Source: Henckelia pumila
Lineage: Eukaryota; Streptophyta; Magnoliopsida; Lamiales; Gesneriaceae
Assembly: GCF_033568475.1 (NCBI RefSeq)
Contig: NC_133120.1
Span: forward strand, 91,344,151-91,408,150
Length of the DNA: 64,000 bases
Direction of reading: 5' to 3'
Shown here piece by piece: positions 1-11,872 of this stretch; within the stretch, counting starts at the first letter, position 1; every line of letters begins with the position of its first letter. The position numbers and the translations under genes are program-made. A model generated the notes under the pieces. It was not told the origin of the DNA, ran no database searches, and saw only the letters and a list, made by a program, of their open reading frames with translations.

Positions 1-858
1 CAATGTCACTATAGAAAACTGCAATTTTCTGTGATTTTTTAATTAAATTCGACGTTTTTTATTCCCTCTCTTATCATTTTCACAATCGAATATTATTTTA
101 AACGGCACACAATGGTCAATGATTCAGAATGGACGGATGTCGACTCCCCAGCATTGAGTGCTGACCTGCAAAATCCTACTTCACTTGCTTGAGATCTCAC
201 AATGTTGACTTGTGCCGAATTAAATGTTGAAAACACAAACTGAAAAAAAGGCCGTGTGTGTGTGTGTGTAATATATGCATATATTATACGGCTATTTATA
301 GAACGGCGCCGAAAAAGAAGTGGCGAGCAAGAGGAAATATTGTAAATTAAATAATGTGCAACTAGTAGCTACACGTGCTTTAAAAGAAGCATGAAATTGA
401 CATTAATCTAACCTGATTTAAATATTTCAATTGGTGACGACTAACTAAAAGCAGTGGCTATTCCTACGGGAGGGGAGAGTGAGAAGATGGATACATTGGT
501 GGGGAATCCTTAATAGACTTGCCCCTTCCTACCTATATAGGGAAAACTATTGACTCTAGAGCCGGATGTTAAGAGTAACACTTTTGTGAGACGAGTCAAT
601 CCTACTTATATTTATAATGATAAGTAATACCTTTGGCATAAAATATAATATTTTTTAATGGATAACTCATATAAGAGACCCGTCTCAAAAAAATTACCCT
701 TGAGACCGTTTCATATGAATTTTTGCCGGTTGTTAATGGGGCAAAACGGGGATAAAGAGATCTTGAATTCAAAACTTATTTTCATTATATATTTTTTATC
801 CTTTTTTTTCTCTGATTGTTGATTATTGATTATTGATTATTGATCATCGTCATCTTAC
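1..858. other. AT-rich intergenic sequence, no gene seen
   Basis: I see no open frame with recognisable protein motifs on either strand. The stretch holds a short GT microsatellite near 254-268 and a TTGATTATTGATTATTGAT run near 816-845. Nothing else is supported. Confidence 0.6.
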
Positions 859-2363
859 GAGTTATTTGCACCAAACACTCCTGTGAAATATTGAAAATGC
901 ACACTTCACTCCTGTGAAATTTTAATAAGCATCTTCAACTCTAACCTTTTAAAAAATTAGCACACTCGCCCCTTCAGATGAGTGATTGTTGCGCACGCGC
1001 CCCTCATGCGACTGGACAAAGATTTTGATATTTTTTTTGCACCAAATACCCCTGTGAAATATAAAAAAATGCATATTTGACTCCTGTGAAAATAATTTTT
1101 AAATCTATTCAACCCATAATACACAATTTTTATTAAAATCTAATTATAAAATATTTAGCAAACACTTTTCGTTTTATTGATTTTAATTTTAATTTTAAAT
1201 TTAAATTTATTATGATTATATAATTATTTTCTAAAAAATATTATTATTTTATCTTTTTATCAATATTTTATTAAACTTTCTTCTTGTTTCTAACTTCTCA
1301 ATTAAAAATGCATTCATAAACGAGATTTAAATACCTAAAAGTACCAAAATATTAAATCAAAATGATAATTTCATGCATATTACTTTTCAATTTACAATTA
1401 TAGATTTTTGAACCAAAATCTAAATTTTTTAAAATGCATTGCGGAATTTGCATTAAATAATAATACACAATATTTATTAAGATCTAATTATAAAATATTT
1501 TTAAAACATTTTTAATTTTATTTATTTTTAATTTTTAATTTAAATTTTTAATTTTTAATTAATTTATTTCTAAAAAAATTATTACTTTATCTCGTTATCA
1601 TTATTTTATCAAATCACCTCGTGTTTTCAATTTTTTCATTAAACATGATTCATAAATAATGATTTAAATATCTAAAAATACCAAAATATTGAACCAAATG
1701 ATAAGTTCATGAATGTTATCTTTTTGATTTATAATTATATAAGCATGTTATTTTTTTATTATTTATTACAAATTGTGCAATGCATATTCTCGAAAAATTT
1801 AAATTTTGGTTCAATAATATATAGTCCTAAATCGAAAAAGCAATATGTTTAAAATTATCGGTTTAGTTCAATATTTTGGTACTTGAAATTATTTAAATAC
1901 TTGTTTATGAATGCATGTTTAATGAAAAAGTTGGAAACAAGAAGAAAGTTTAATAAAATAATGATAACAAGATAAAATAATAATATTTTTTAGAAAATAA
2001 TTATATAATAATAATAAATTTAAAATTAAAAATAAAATTAATAAAACAAAAAGTGTTTGCTAAATATTTTATAATTAGATTTTAATAAAAATTGTGTATT
2101 ATGGGTTGAATAGATTTAAAAATTATTTTTACAGGGATCAAATATGCATTTTTTATATTTCACAGGGGTATTTGGTGCAAAAAAAAAAAAATATCAAAAA
2201 CTTTGCTCAGTCGCATGAGGGGCGCGTGCGCAACAATCACTCATCTGAAGGGGCGAGTGTGCTAATTTTTTAAAATGTTAAGGTTAAAGATGCCTATTAA
2301 AATTTCACAGGGGAGAAGTGTGCATTTTCAATATTTCACAGGGGTGTTTGGTGCAAATAACTC
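859..2363. mobile_element. Large foldback (long terminal inverted repeat) element
   Basis: The left arm (about 859-1460) reappears as reverse complement in the right arm (about 1760-2363). Both outer ends read GAGTTATTTGCACC inward, and both arms share the block GCACACTCGCCCCTTCAG and the CCTGTGAAAT repeats. The middle (about 1463-1756) is a diverged direct copy of the inner part of the left arm (about 1118-1405). No transposase is present, so it would be non-autonomous, possibly Mutator-like because of the long arms. I could not find a convincing target-site duplication. Small open frames inside it, such as one at 2318-2581, are not genes. Confidence 0.75.
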
Positions 2364-3180
2364 TTCATACCCGAACTTTTCCTAGCAAAATCTCCTCTAC
2401 AATAGAATTTATTTTTATTATTGTGATTTTTATTATTATTTATTATATTCAGAGTTTGGGGAAAAGGATCACAATCTCATCCCCCACCCATTATTATATT
2501 TGGTTAAAAATGAGCATATCTCTTTTCTGGTTAACAAGATTCTACCCATCCAATTTTATATTTCTCAACACATGGATATAAAATATTATAGGTTGAACTC
2601 TATCCTCATGAAGGGAAGTGTATGATTTCCAAAGATAATAAGAGAATCGAAGAGGCAGAAGGCGGTTTGGCTGTTTCTAGGGAAGTAAACAAACGTAACT
2701 CTTTTTGCATTGTATATACTATATATTAATTTTGGCAACTGAAGATTTATATGATTTTTTTTTTGTTAACTCTTATGTTGTCTTCAATAGATTTGTAACG
2801 AACTAGAAATAAAATATTACTTTTATATATGATTTTGAATAGATCCGCAACACAATCAACACCATCCGTACTTTAAGAAAAGAAAATTTCCACATAGAAA
2901 CTCCTAACATGTAATACTACTACTTCAAGAAGTTTACCATTCGTTTGAAGGCGTGGTACTTTTTTAAATTCTGAATTGGATAAAACGTTTTACATATTAT
3001 ATATATTAAATCACATTTAATTAATTTTATACTCATGTAAATATAAAGGCGGGAGGAATTTAAGTGGCTCTTCATTTTGTATTTTAATTTTACATATATT
3101 AATGAATATTACACTGTATTATTAAGTTTTTGAAAAGCTTTAGAATATTAATTTTGATATTTGTTTGTTGGATGGGTCGA
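2364..3180. other. AT-rich intergenic sequence
   Basis: No recognisable coding sequence, RNA gene or repeat is visible. Short open frames here carry no conserved motif. Confidence 0.5.
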
Positions 3181-3306
3181 TGCTATCTTCAGGGTAGCAC
3201 CACCAAGTTGATCTGGACGACCCAGACTCAACAAATCAAATTATTTGATCCGCAAACTGATCTGCTCCGTCCAGATCTGTTTTTGGGTACTACCCTGATG
3301 GTAGCA
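3181..3306. mobile_element. Short hairpin MITE-like element
   Basis: Imperfect terminal inverted repeats of about 21 bases (3181-3201 and 3285-3306) share the core TCAGGGTAG. An inner inverted pair (GATCTGGACG with CGTCCAGATC) extends the stem, so the 126-bp unit can fold into one hairpin. It has no coding capacity. Its superfamily is not assignable because no clear target duplication is visible. Confidence 0.55.
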
Positions 3307-4850
3307 CATACTGAATCTTGTTGGAATGGTTATATTCTTACTACTCTTATTTATATGATAAAAATTGAAATGAAATATAATCGAATATCTTACTACAATA
3401 CAATAGAGTCTCTTTAGTTAACGATTTTCAATTAATTGTTCGAGCTTCACATAAATTTACGATATAATCGTCACTTAATTCTCAATAAATACCAAAATTA
3501 TTGAATAAATTAGTTATTTTATATGATTTTCTTCTTTTTAGCCCTTTGATAGCTTATTATTTACTTACTTTATGAAATCGATATATCTATTGCGTTTTAT
3601 TAATCATTTATTTACAAAAACACGAAAATTTTAAATTTTAAAAGTTTATCATTTTTAATTTTCAATTTTCGTTAAAAAATGAAACGCACAAACACACGTG
3701 TACCAAAATACTAATTAAAAACTAAAGAAAGAAAGGATGCCACGTTCAAGTTGAGTCGGTGGGTTGGGCCAACTCTCAAGTGTCGACATGTAGCTAAATT
3801 TCTGGTTTGATTTTTTTGGGACAATCAATTAAGTACTGTGCCGACAAGTTAAACACCGTTAATTAAGCAAAATTAAAACACTGTTTAAGATGACTGAAAC
3901 ATATCAAACCATGCGTCTCCAGAGTTCCACACCTAGTACGAAAAGACACTATAAATGACAAGAATTTTTTTGTTTTGTTTTTTTTTTTTCGGAGATTGAT
4001 TATCTCGATTCATCTTGCAATATTTCAAATTTATCTAACATTGTGTGGGATCGTGATATGATCTCGCGTAAAAAAAAAAACGCAATGTCGAGTGTTGTGT
4101 TTTCACACACGTACAGATGATCATAATCTGAAAGTGGATTTATGTTAATAAAGAGAATGAATTTGGACCTAACTCGTCCAAAAGCTAACTCGGGAAAGAT
4201 TACTCAAGCCTATATATATATATATATATACATATATATATAATTCTCATGAATTATATTGAACCAATTTAGAAAACCTAAATTCTAGCTGAGATTTTCA
4301 TTGTCTATATATTACATTATCATGAATTTTTATAATGGATGACACAAATATAAGTAGTTCAACACATAAACAATAGACATGAGCTCTGATATCATGTTAA
4401 AAAGAATGAACTTGAACTTAACTTAAACCAAAAGCTAATTCAATAAAAAGATTGCCCAAACCTATATATGAAATCCTCAAAAACTCTATCCAACCAACGT
4501 GACATCTCAGGATTTACTCATATATTCTCTATGAATTTGACTCGAACAATTAAATATAATTACGAAAGATAATGATTTTCGTAATAATTATCAAACATGA
4601 CTAAATCATATTATATTTCTCATCACATAATTACTTGTACCGTTTTTTATTATCGATCAATCTATATATCTATGATCTTAATCTAATAATTTGTATTGTA
4701 TACATTAAAAAAAAATTGGCCATTTTTTATTAGAGTGGTGATGTAATTAAAAATTCCTTACCATTTAACTTTTATTTGGATTATGTATGTACATAATCAA
4801 ATCATCATAATTTAAAAAGTATATCAACGATTTCGTGACAGATTATCCTT
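3307..4850. other. AT-rich intergenic sequence upstream of the CYP94 gene
   Basis: It contains a TA microsatellite at about 4209-4240 and poly-A and poly-T tracts. No gene or RNA is supported. Two related stretches near 4140-4210 and 4400-4460 (AATGAATTTGGACCTAACTC and AATGAACTTGAACTTAACTT) suggest an old local duplication. Confidence 0.5.
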
Positions 4851-4856
4851 CACTTG

Positions 4857-5141
4857 CACGTGTTTAAATAGAAAATTGAAATATGTTTATATTCTATTAA
4901 TATTTTTTTCCTTTTCTTTCATACTGGAAGTCGACCCCGATCCGCTTGATATACTTATTATTATATATTTAATTAATAATAAATAATAAATTCATGTGGG
5001 CCCGCGCCGAAGCCCGCCCGCTTTCGCCCGTATTATCCGTCCACCTTTACAAGCTAAACTGATATATTCAGATTTAGGTCTTTATTATTACACATTTTGT
5101 CTTTCCGCACGTGACTGAATTCATTCCACTGCCTATAAATA
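4857..5141 (+). promoter_or_regulatory. CYP94 core promoter: two G-boxes and a TATA box
   Basis: Perfect CACGTG G-boxes lie at 4857-4862 and 5108-5113, and TATAAATA at 5134-5141. The TATA box is about 85 bases before the ATG at 5225, which leaves room for a short leader. G-boxes are known targets of MYC2-type bHLH factors, and several CYP94 genes are jasmonate-inducible. Control by that route here is inference. Confidence 0.55.
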
Positions 5142-5224
5142 AGACTGCAATTTCTCCAAACTCCAACCCAAATCAAATCAAATCAAATCAAATCCATCTT
5201 CTGAACTCCATTGTTTTGAAAAGC

Positions 5225-6757
5225 ATGATTCTCTCTCTTCTTTCTTGTGTCACTCTAGGGTTTCTTCTGGTTTCTTGCATGATACGGTCCAGAAAACTTT
5301 ACCTGAAATTCGAAAAATTCACCTTCTCTGTGATCAGTAATATTTTCGTGAAGATCCCATTACTCCCTCGCATTAAATGCCTCGTCTCATTCTACCAGAA
5401 CCGCCGCCGTCTGTTGGATTGGTACACGCAGCTCTTGTCCCGATCCAAAACACAGACGATTGTGGTGCACCGCCTCGGTGCACCGAGAATAGTCGTTATA
5501 GCCAACCCGGAAAACGTCGAGTATATACTCAAAACCAACTTCGTCAACTTTCCAAAGGGGAAGCCTTTCACTGAGTTGCTTGGTGATTTTCTTGGGCTCG
5601 GGATCTTTAATGTGGATGGTGAAAAATGGAGCCTTCAGAGAAAGCTGGCTAGCCATGAGTTCAGTGCCAAATCTCTGAGAGAATTCGTGGTCAAAGTTCT
5701 TGAAGGCGAGGTGGAAACTAGGTTGATTCCTATTCTCGAAAATGCTGCGGAAAATGACGCGATCTTGGACATGCAAGAGGTTTTGAAGAGGTTTGGATTC
5801 GACACCATTTGTAAGGTTGCACTTGGGACGGACCCTTTTTGTTTGGACCTTTCTCGAGAAGCGCCGCCGCTGGCGGCGGCGTTCGATTCTGCTTCGGAGA
5901 ATTCCGCCATGCGTGGGGTTGCGCCGGTTTCTGCCATGTGGAAATCGAAGAGAGCCTTGAATGTGGGAACGGAGAGGGATTTGAAAGAGGCTGTGGATAT
6001 CGTGCATGGCTGCGTGGATGATATAATTGGAGCTAAGAAAGAGGAGATTAAAAAAGGCGGCGGAGGAGGCGGAGATCTTTTGTCGAGGTTTCTGGAAGCT
6101 GGTCTGGATGGTGAAATGGTAAGAGATATGGCTATAAGTTTTCTGATGGCTGGAAGAGACACCACTTCCGCCGCCTTGACGTGGCTGTTCTGGCTGTTGA
6201 CGGGTCACCGGGAGATCGAAAAGAAGGCGGTGGAGGAGATTATTTCGTCCAGAATCTTCGAGAAGAAATTGGTATTTGAAGACTTGAAAGAAATGAACTT
6301 CATCAAAGCATGCTTGTGTGAATCCATGAGGCTTTACCCACCGGTGGCGTGGGACTCGAAACATGCAGCAAACGACGACGTTTTGCCCGATGGGACCCCG
6401 GTTTTCCGTGGGGACCGGGTTACTTATTTCCCTTATGGAATGGGGCGGATGGAGGAGTTGTGGGGTGAGGACCGGTTCGAGTTCAAGCCGGACCGGTGGA
6501 TCCACGAGGATGGGGTTTTGAAAGCAGTGAACCCTTATAAGTTTCCCGTGTTTCAGGCCGGTCCAAGGGTGTGCCTAGGGAAAGAAATGGCTTTCATTCA
6601 AATGAAATATGTGGTTGCTTCGGTCTTGACCCGGTTCGAGTTTCTACCGGTTCGCCAGGAAAGGCCGGTCTTTGTTCCTCTGCTGACGGCTCACATGGCT
6701 GGAGGTTTCCATGTTAGGATTCGTCGGAGGGTACTGTGTGGTGATAAATTAAATTAA
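5225..6757 (+). CDS. Cytochrome P450, CYP94 family (fatty-acid or jasmonate-conjugate hydroxylase type)
   Basis: Single-exon P450 of 510 residues, the usual CYP94 length. It opens with a hydrophobic ER anchor (residues 1-20, then a basic RSRK) and carries the I-helix motif AGRDTTS (309-315), the K-helix E-S-M-R (366-369), an FKPDRW segment and the haem loop FQAGPRVCLG with the cysteine ligand at about 450. The CYP94-typical FPKGKPF and GDFLGLGIFNVDGEKW blocks are also present. The frame stays open upstream to 5111, but that begins with GTG and overlaps the TATA box at 5134, so the ATG at 5225 is the start. CYP94 enzymes omega-hydroxylate fatty acids, and some oxidise jasmonoyl-isoleucine; I cannot choose between these roles. 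CYP94A or D type is my best guess. The gene looks intact. A run of six glycines near residue 278 is unusual. Confidence 0.93.
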   Translation: MILSLLSCVTLGFLLVSCMIRSRKLYLKFEKFTFSVISNIFVKIPLLPRIKCLVSFYQNRRRLLDWYTQLLSRSKTQTIVVHRLGAPRIVVIANPENVEYILKTNFVNFPKGKPFTELLGDFLGLGIFNVDGEKWSLQRKLASHEFSAKSLREFVVKVLEGEVETRLIPILENAAENDAILDMQEVLKRFGFDTICKVALGTDPFCLDLSREAPPLAAAFDSASENSAMRGVAPVSAMWKSKRALNVGTERDLKEAVDIVHGCVDDIIGAKKEEIKKGGGGGGDLLSRFLEAGLDGEMVRDMAISFLMAGRDTTSAALTWLFWLLTGHREIEKKAVEEIISSRIFEKKLVFEDLKEMNFIKACLCESMRLYPPVAWDSKHAANDDVLPDGTPVFRGDRVTYFPYGMGRMEELWGEDRFEFKPDRWIHEDGVLKAVNPYKFPVFQAGPRVCLGKEMAFIQMKYVVASVLTRFEFLPVRQERPVFVPLLTAHMAGGFHVRIRRRVLCGDKLN

Positions 6758-8515
6758 ATTAAAGATCAATATTATATAAATTTAGCCGCTAAAATTAATT
6801 TATATTTTGTGTAGATGCAGTGCTAAAGGGTAAATGTTTAAGTCGAGCATATTATATAAATGGCCTCTTTTTCTCTTTTTTATTATCTATATGCATATGG
6901 ATGTATATTAAAGTACAACCATAAATTTAAATAAAATTACGATGATATCTTTATCTATACATTTTTTAACGGTAAACTTGTAATATATTATTAATAAGAA
7001 TGAGTGATAGAGTTAATTATCTATACGTATATTATTATATTTATAAAATTAAATAATTTAGAATAATTAACTTATTTATAATTTTATATAATTACAATAT
7101 CTAATATATTTTTAAAAAATTAAAATAACTAAATGTTATTTTCTATTTATCTAAATTTATGAATATTTAATCATTATATTATCCTGAAATTAAACTGACG
7201 TATAAGTTACACAAAAAAAAATTCATGCATCACATTCCAAAAAAAAAAACACTAGTGGACGTGGATTGTGATAATCATGAATTACAATATTAATTTGGTC
7301 AATTGTCGCGACAAATATTTCTTTCAAATTAGTTTGCGTTCTTTCTTTTCTTTTCTCTTTTTTCACACCCCCGCCCCCCTCTTTTCACAGTACTGGTGGA
7401 CTTCGCAAATATGTGATGTTGTTTTAATTGCAATAGTCAATATTCGTGCATAAGTGACGATATTCGAAATTGTTTGATTTCTAGGGATAATACATTGCAT
7501 TTGATAATTGCTTCAGCTTTGTATCTCTTTCTCTTTCTCTTTCTCTTTCTCTCTTTTTTTTTTAATTATGCGAGAACCAGCACAATGGTGGAGCCAAAAT
7601 TATCAATTTATCAGCCCCTTTTCGATGCGTACTGAGTAAATTCTCGAGCTAACGCAATAGTTTGCAAATTACATCATTCAAATAAATCACATTGAGCAAA
7701 CTCTATACAACAGTCGAGAAAATGTTGATATAATGAGGAATCAAAGTACTTCTCTTTTTCTTGAAGACACAAAATCAGAATTTGCTTGCATTTCAAAGAA
7801 TAATAACAAACAAACAAAAAAAAATCCAATGTTTTGGAATAATGCATGCAGAAAATAAAAGAAATGGGTTGTTGGGTGGCCCATAAAGACTGAACCAATT
7901 CAAATAATTCAAATGTTTATTTTTGAATTAGAAAAAAGAGTGATTTTTTTTTTATTAATAGCCTCCAACCTCCACTACACATTATGAGAATATATATATC
8001 ACACATTGAAGTTTCAGAAGGGTGATGGCTGAAAGTTTTTGCTTTCATTCTTTCTGAAAGTTCCGTGACTCATTTCCCATTTTGAAAGCAAAATATACCA
8101 CCATATTTAAGTATTTGGATTGTGCAAGATTCCTTTCCGTTTGTGATCTGTATATCGGACTATTGAGACATTACTATCGTTGAAAGCCTGAAAGACGTTA
8201 GTAAATCAATTATAAACGATGCTAAATCAAATCATGTTTTATTCAATTAATTATAAAATATTCAAGTAGATTTCCGTCAAATAATGAATAAACTTGATCA
8301 CAGGATAAAAATTTTGAAATAAAAATAATATAATCACATTAATGTTTGGTTAACCTTGCACGAAAAGAATTTATTATTTTGTTTTAAGGATATCTAGTTT
8401 TTAGTGCTCTATAAATTCACCAAGATGTTTTGAATATCTAGATATAATAATGTGATACAATCCATCAAATCCAATATTAATTTAGTGACGGATTCATGTA
8501 TCTTTCATTCACACA
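6758..8515. other. AT-rich intergenic sequence with CTTTCT microsatellite
   Basis: No gene is supported. A CTTTCT-type pyrimidine repeat lies at about 7523-7553, followed by poly-T. Short open frames here have no conserved motif. Confidence 0.5.
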
Positions 8516-8517
8516 TT

Positions 8518-8776
8518 TATATATACTATTAATAAAGGGAGAGAACCTTTTAATAGCTGTTTTTTGTGAAGCTTTTTTTTGTTTCAAAAATATCTTTAGC
8601 ACTCTACTTTCAATTTTTTTAACCGGTCATCACTTTGCTTATATGTTTTATGCAGTTACATATTTTATTTTCTTAAATTGATATACTTGATTTTTATCTT
8701 CTAAAAAAAAAAAATTTATTTTCCATTTTTTTCACGAGCAGCGGTTTTTTATGCACACACATCGTGTGTGCCATTA

Positions 8777-8783
<7 letters not shown>
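8518..8783 (+). mobile_element. Short non-autonomous Helitron-like unit, copy 1
   Basis: The unit runs from an ACTATTAATAAAGGGAGAGA start to a hairpin (CACACA-TCG-TGTGTG, about 8755-8769) followed by CCATTATTTTTAG. It is close to 80-90 percent identical to the next unit. It is non-coding. The hairpin a short distance before a terminal TAG followed by T resembles a Helitron 3' end, although the canonical CTAG is degenerate here. Confidence 0.5.
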
Positions 8784-8807
<24 letters not shown>

Positions 8808-8810
<3 letters not shown>

Positions 8811-9062
8811 ATTAAAGGGAGAGAGCCTTTTAATAACTGTTTTTTGTGAAGCTTTTTTTTGTTCCAAAAATACCCTTAGCACTCCACTTTTAACTTTTTT
8901 AACCGGTCATCACTTTGCTTATAAGTTTTATGCAGTTACATATTTTATTTTCTTAAATTGATAAACTTGCTTTTTATCTTCTAAAAAAAAAATGCATTCT
9001 TCATTTTTTTTTATGAGCAGCGATTTTTAATGCTTACACATCGTGTGTGCCATTATTGCTAG
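8808..9062 (+). mobile_element. Short non-autonomous Helitron-like unit, copy 2
   Basis: Tandem second copy of the preceding unit. It ends with the hairpin ACACA-TCG-TGTGT (9036-9048), then GCCATTATTG and CTAG (9059-9062) followed by T, the arrangement expected of a Helitron 3' terminus. It carries no gene. TA dinucleotide tracts flank it on both sides, which fits the AT-dinucleotide target preference of Helitrons. Confidence 0.55.

Positions 9063-9066
<4 letters not shown>

Positions 9067-9113
<47 letters not shown>
9067..9113. repeat. (AT)n microsatellite
   Basis: Uninterrupted AT dinucleotide run directly after the Helitron-like terminus. Confidence 0.95.
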
Positions 9114-9116
<3 letters not shown>

Positions 9117-9391
9117 TTAATTAATCTCTTAACTTGTATCTTTTAAATCAATAATAGGAAAATTGTTGTATCTTTTAAAGCAATAATAGGAAAATTTATA
9201 TATATATATATATATATTTATTTATTTAAACAAAATAATAGATTTCATAAATATAAACATAGTTGCTATAGGAGTATATTAATAAATTAAAATGGCACTT
9301 TAGGAAGATAAAAAAGAGATTGGTTGGTTATGAAAATTTAGAGTCCGGAATGAATATAACATGTTATAAAAATATTAATGTGTATCTCTCT

Positions 9392-9445
<54 letters not shown>

Positions 9446-11872
9446 AGAATCGTACTATATATAGGAAGTGTTTGTAACCTCTAAAATTAAGTGATTATAA
9501 ATTTTTTGTTAACAAATTTACTAAAATAATATTCATAATCACTTAATTTTAAAAATTACAAACACTGTCGTAGTTTGTTTCTGCATGTGGGCTAGCCGAG
9601 TTTGCTTAACTACTCAACCCAGCAATGAAATACGATCGTTATGGGCCTCCTTTGCAAGTTAAATGTTTATTAGCACAGATTGGGCCTACACACATATATA
9701 CACATATATATGTATGTACATATGAATGCATATATATAACCTCCGGGATTTTGTCTTGAACAAATTAATATTACATGTTACGGGGTTAGTCTATACTAAA
9801 CCAGTGGTGTTTTTTTCATATTTCAATACCATTAGATCATGCAGGTGTTAACGTTTTTAGGAAGTTGACACATGTGTTGCTATTCCAAGGAATAATATTG
9901 GATTACATCACAAAGGAAAAAATAGTCCAATTGTGTAACATAGAATATTTTGATATCATGAGATATTATGAGCTTCAAATAAAACTCTCAAATTTGAAGA
10001 AAAGAGTATATATTTTTTAGATAATAACATATACACTTTTCGCCCCTTCGTTATGGAGTTAAACAATAGTCTTTCGATTTCTTTTACATTTTGAAACCAA
10101 GAATCATGTTAATATATATTGAAAATTCAGAAGATATATCATATATATGTGGCTAAAAGGATTATTAATCTGATAAAAATAAATAGTTTGGTTAAAATGA
10201 ATGAGCATGATTATTCCAGAGAGTAAAACTATATCGATCATAGTATATGATGTATGTTGTCTGCCGAAGCAAGGTTGAAAGAGATGAAGCACATCCCAAC
10301 ATTGTCGGCCAACCAATAAAGAAACAACTGAAAAGTTATTGTAATAGTAGTCAGTAGACCCTCATTAATTTCACGTTGTTCGTAGTAGGCACATCTCTCT
10401 CGGATTTGCATTCACGCGTTAGTATTTTTTGATATCAATATCAACGGGTATCAAGTTGATATATATTTTTTCGATATCACACCGTCATTTTCTAATGTGT
10501 TACGTAACACTCGGATATATAAAGACAGTAACGTACGTTTGTACTAGGTATTGAACCCAGACAGAGATGGGGAAATTCAAAAAGTGGGATGATTAATTGG
10601 TATTCATAGTATTCTTGGATTGGAACCCACAATGTATGTCCCATCAATCAACAAGCAAGAAAATAGAATCTGAAAACAGGTGTCGAATATCTGGTGAAGG
10701 GGTCTCATTTTCTCTATCAACTACGTTTCGTTTTCTTATTGAAGGTTTTTAAATGTCGATCTAAAAGGAGAAGTATGCTGATAATTACCTCTCTATTTAT
10801 ATTTCTATTTCTGTGGTTCTAACACACTTTATTATGCTCATTTATATATATAAAAATCCAGGAATCATCAATCCAACATTCCAATTGATGTGTTCGTTCT
10901 TGAGGTGATATATATATACATATATATATTTATATGGATATGAGAGATATAAATAAGTACATGTTATAATTGCCAATAATTCTAATAAAGGATACTCCAA
11001 ACAAAAAGTTGTTATTTACACTCTACATTACCTATGTAATTATATATCTAATAGAAAATAATATTTTTTTAATTTTTTTTATAACATATTTTTTTTTGGA
11101 AACATAACATTTTGGTTTACATTAAAAAAAACTTAATTAAACACTGTGCCAATTAATCACTAATTTTAATATTTTATCATAATTTTTGTCATATAAAAAA
11201 TTATAAAATAAAAAAATCTTAATTTACTCTTGAATATTATAACCCAAGTTTTAGTAGGAATATAAAAAAATATTAGAAGTTACTAAATTTTGGACTCGCA
11301 AAATATGTATTTGATATTCCACTCATCAATTTTTTTGAACGGAATCACACTTTTGAGTATACTGTATACTATGAAACTTCCAACCAATATTGATTTATGA
11401 ATTATGATAATTAACTAAACACAATCATGATAAATTAATGATAGTCACGTTCCGAAGTGGGAATCATCCCTCATCCGATCCATGAACGAAGACTTGAAGA
11501 TCACAATGTGTTATATATATGTTATTCTAAACATGACCTTTACGTATGCACCTATGTCAACGTGATAACATGTTCATACGAATATCTCACTAATACTTAA
11601 AATATCAAAATTACATAAATATATATAACTTTTGTGTCTTTAACTATTCTTACAAGAAATTCCAAAGCAATCCGGCCTATATATACATACATAGAACACG
11701 TACATACTCGTTGCACAATATATATAGGTGAAAACAAGAATAATATTGAGGACATGCTTTCTCTTTAATTTTTTAAAGATATCGATCCATGAAAAAGATG
11801 GTGCATATATATATAATCAAGAGTTATGATATATATCAGAGCTAGTGATAATTAATAACTGGGTAGGAATTT
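9114..11872. other. Intergenic region upstream of the MADS-box gene
   Basis: AT-rich, with a second long TA microsatellite at about 9395-9443 and a local inverted pair near 9476-9565 (AAGTGTTTGTAACCTCTAAA facing its complement). No coding sequence is recognisable. The MADS-box promoter must lie in its right part, but I found no element I would commit to. Confidence 0.5.
9395..9443. repeat. (TA)n microsatellite
   Basis: Uninterrupted TA dinucleotide run. Confidence 0.95.

Noticed and set aside
5111-5224. N-terminal extension of the CYP94 frame
   Set aside because: It begins with GTG and lies across the TATA box; the ATG at 5225 gives the normal length and signal anchor.
5387-6505. Long minus-strand open frame opposite the CYP94 gene
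   Set aside because: It is antisense to a clear P450 frame, has no motif and reflects codon bias of the real gene.
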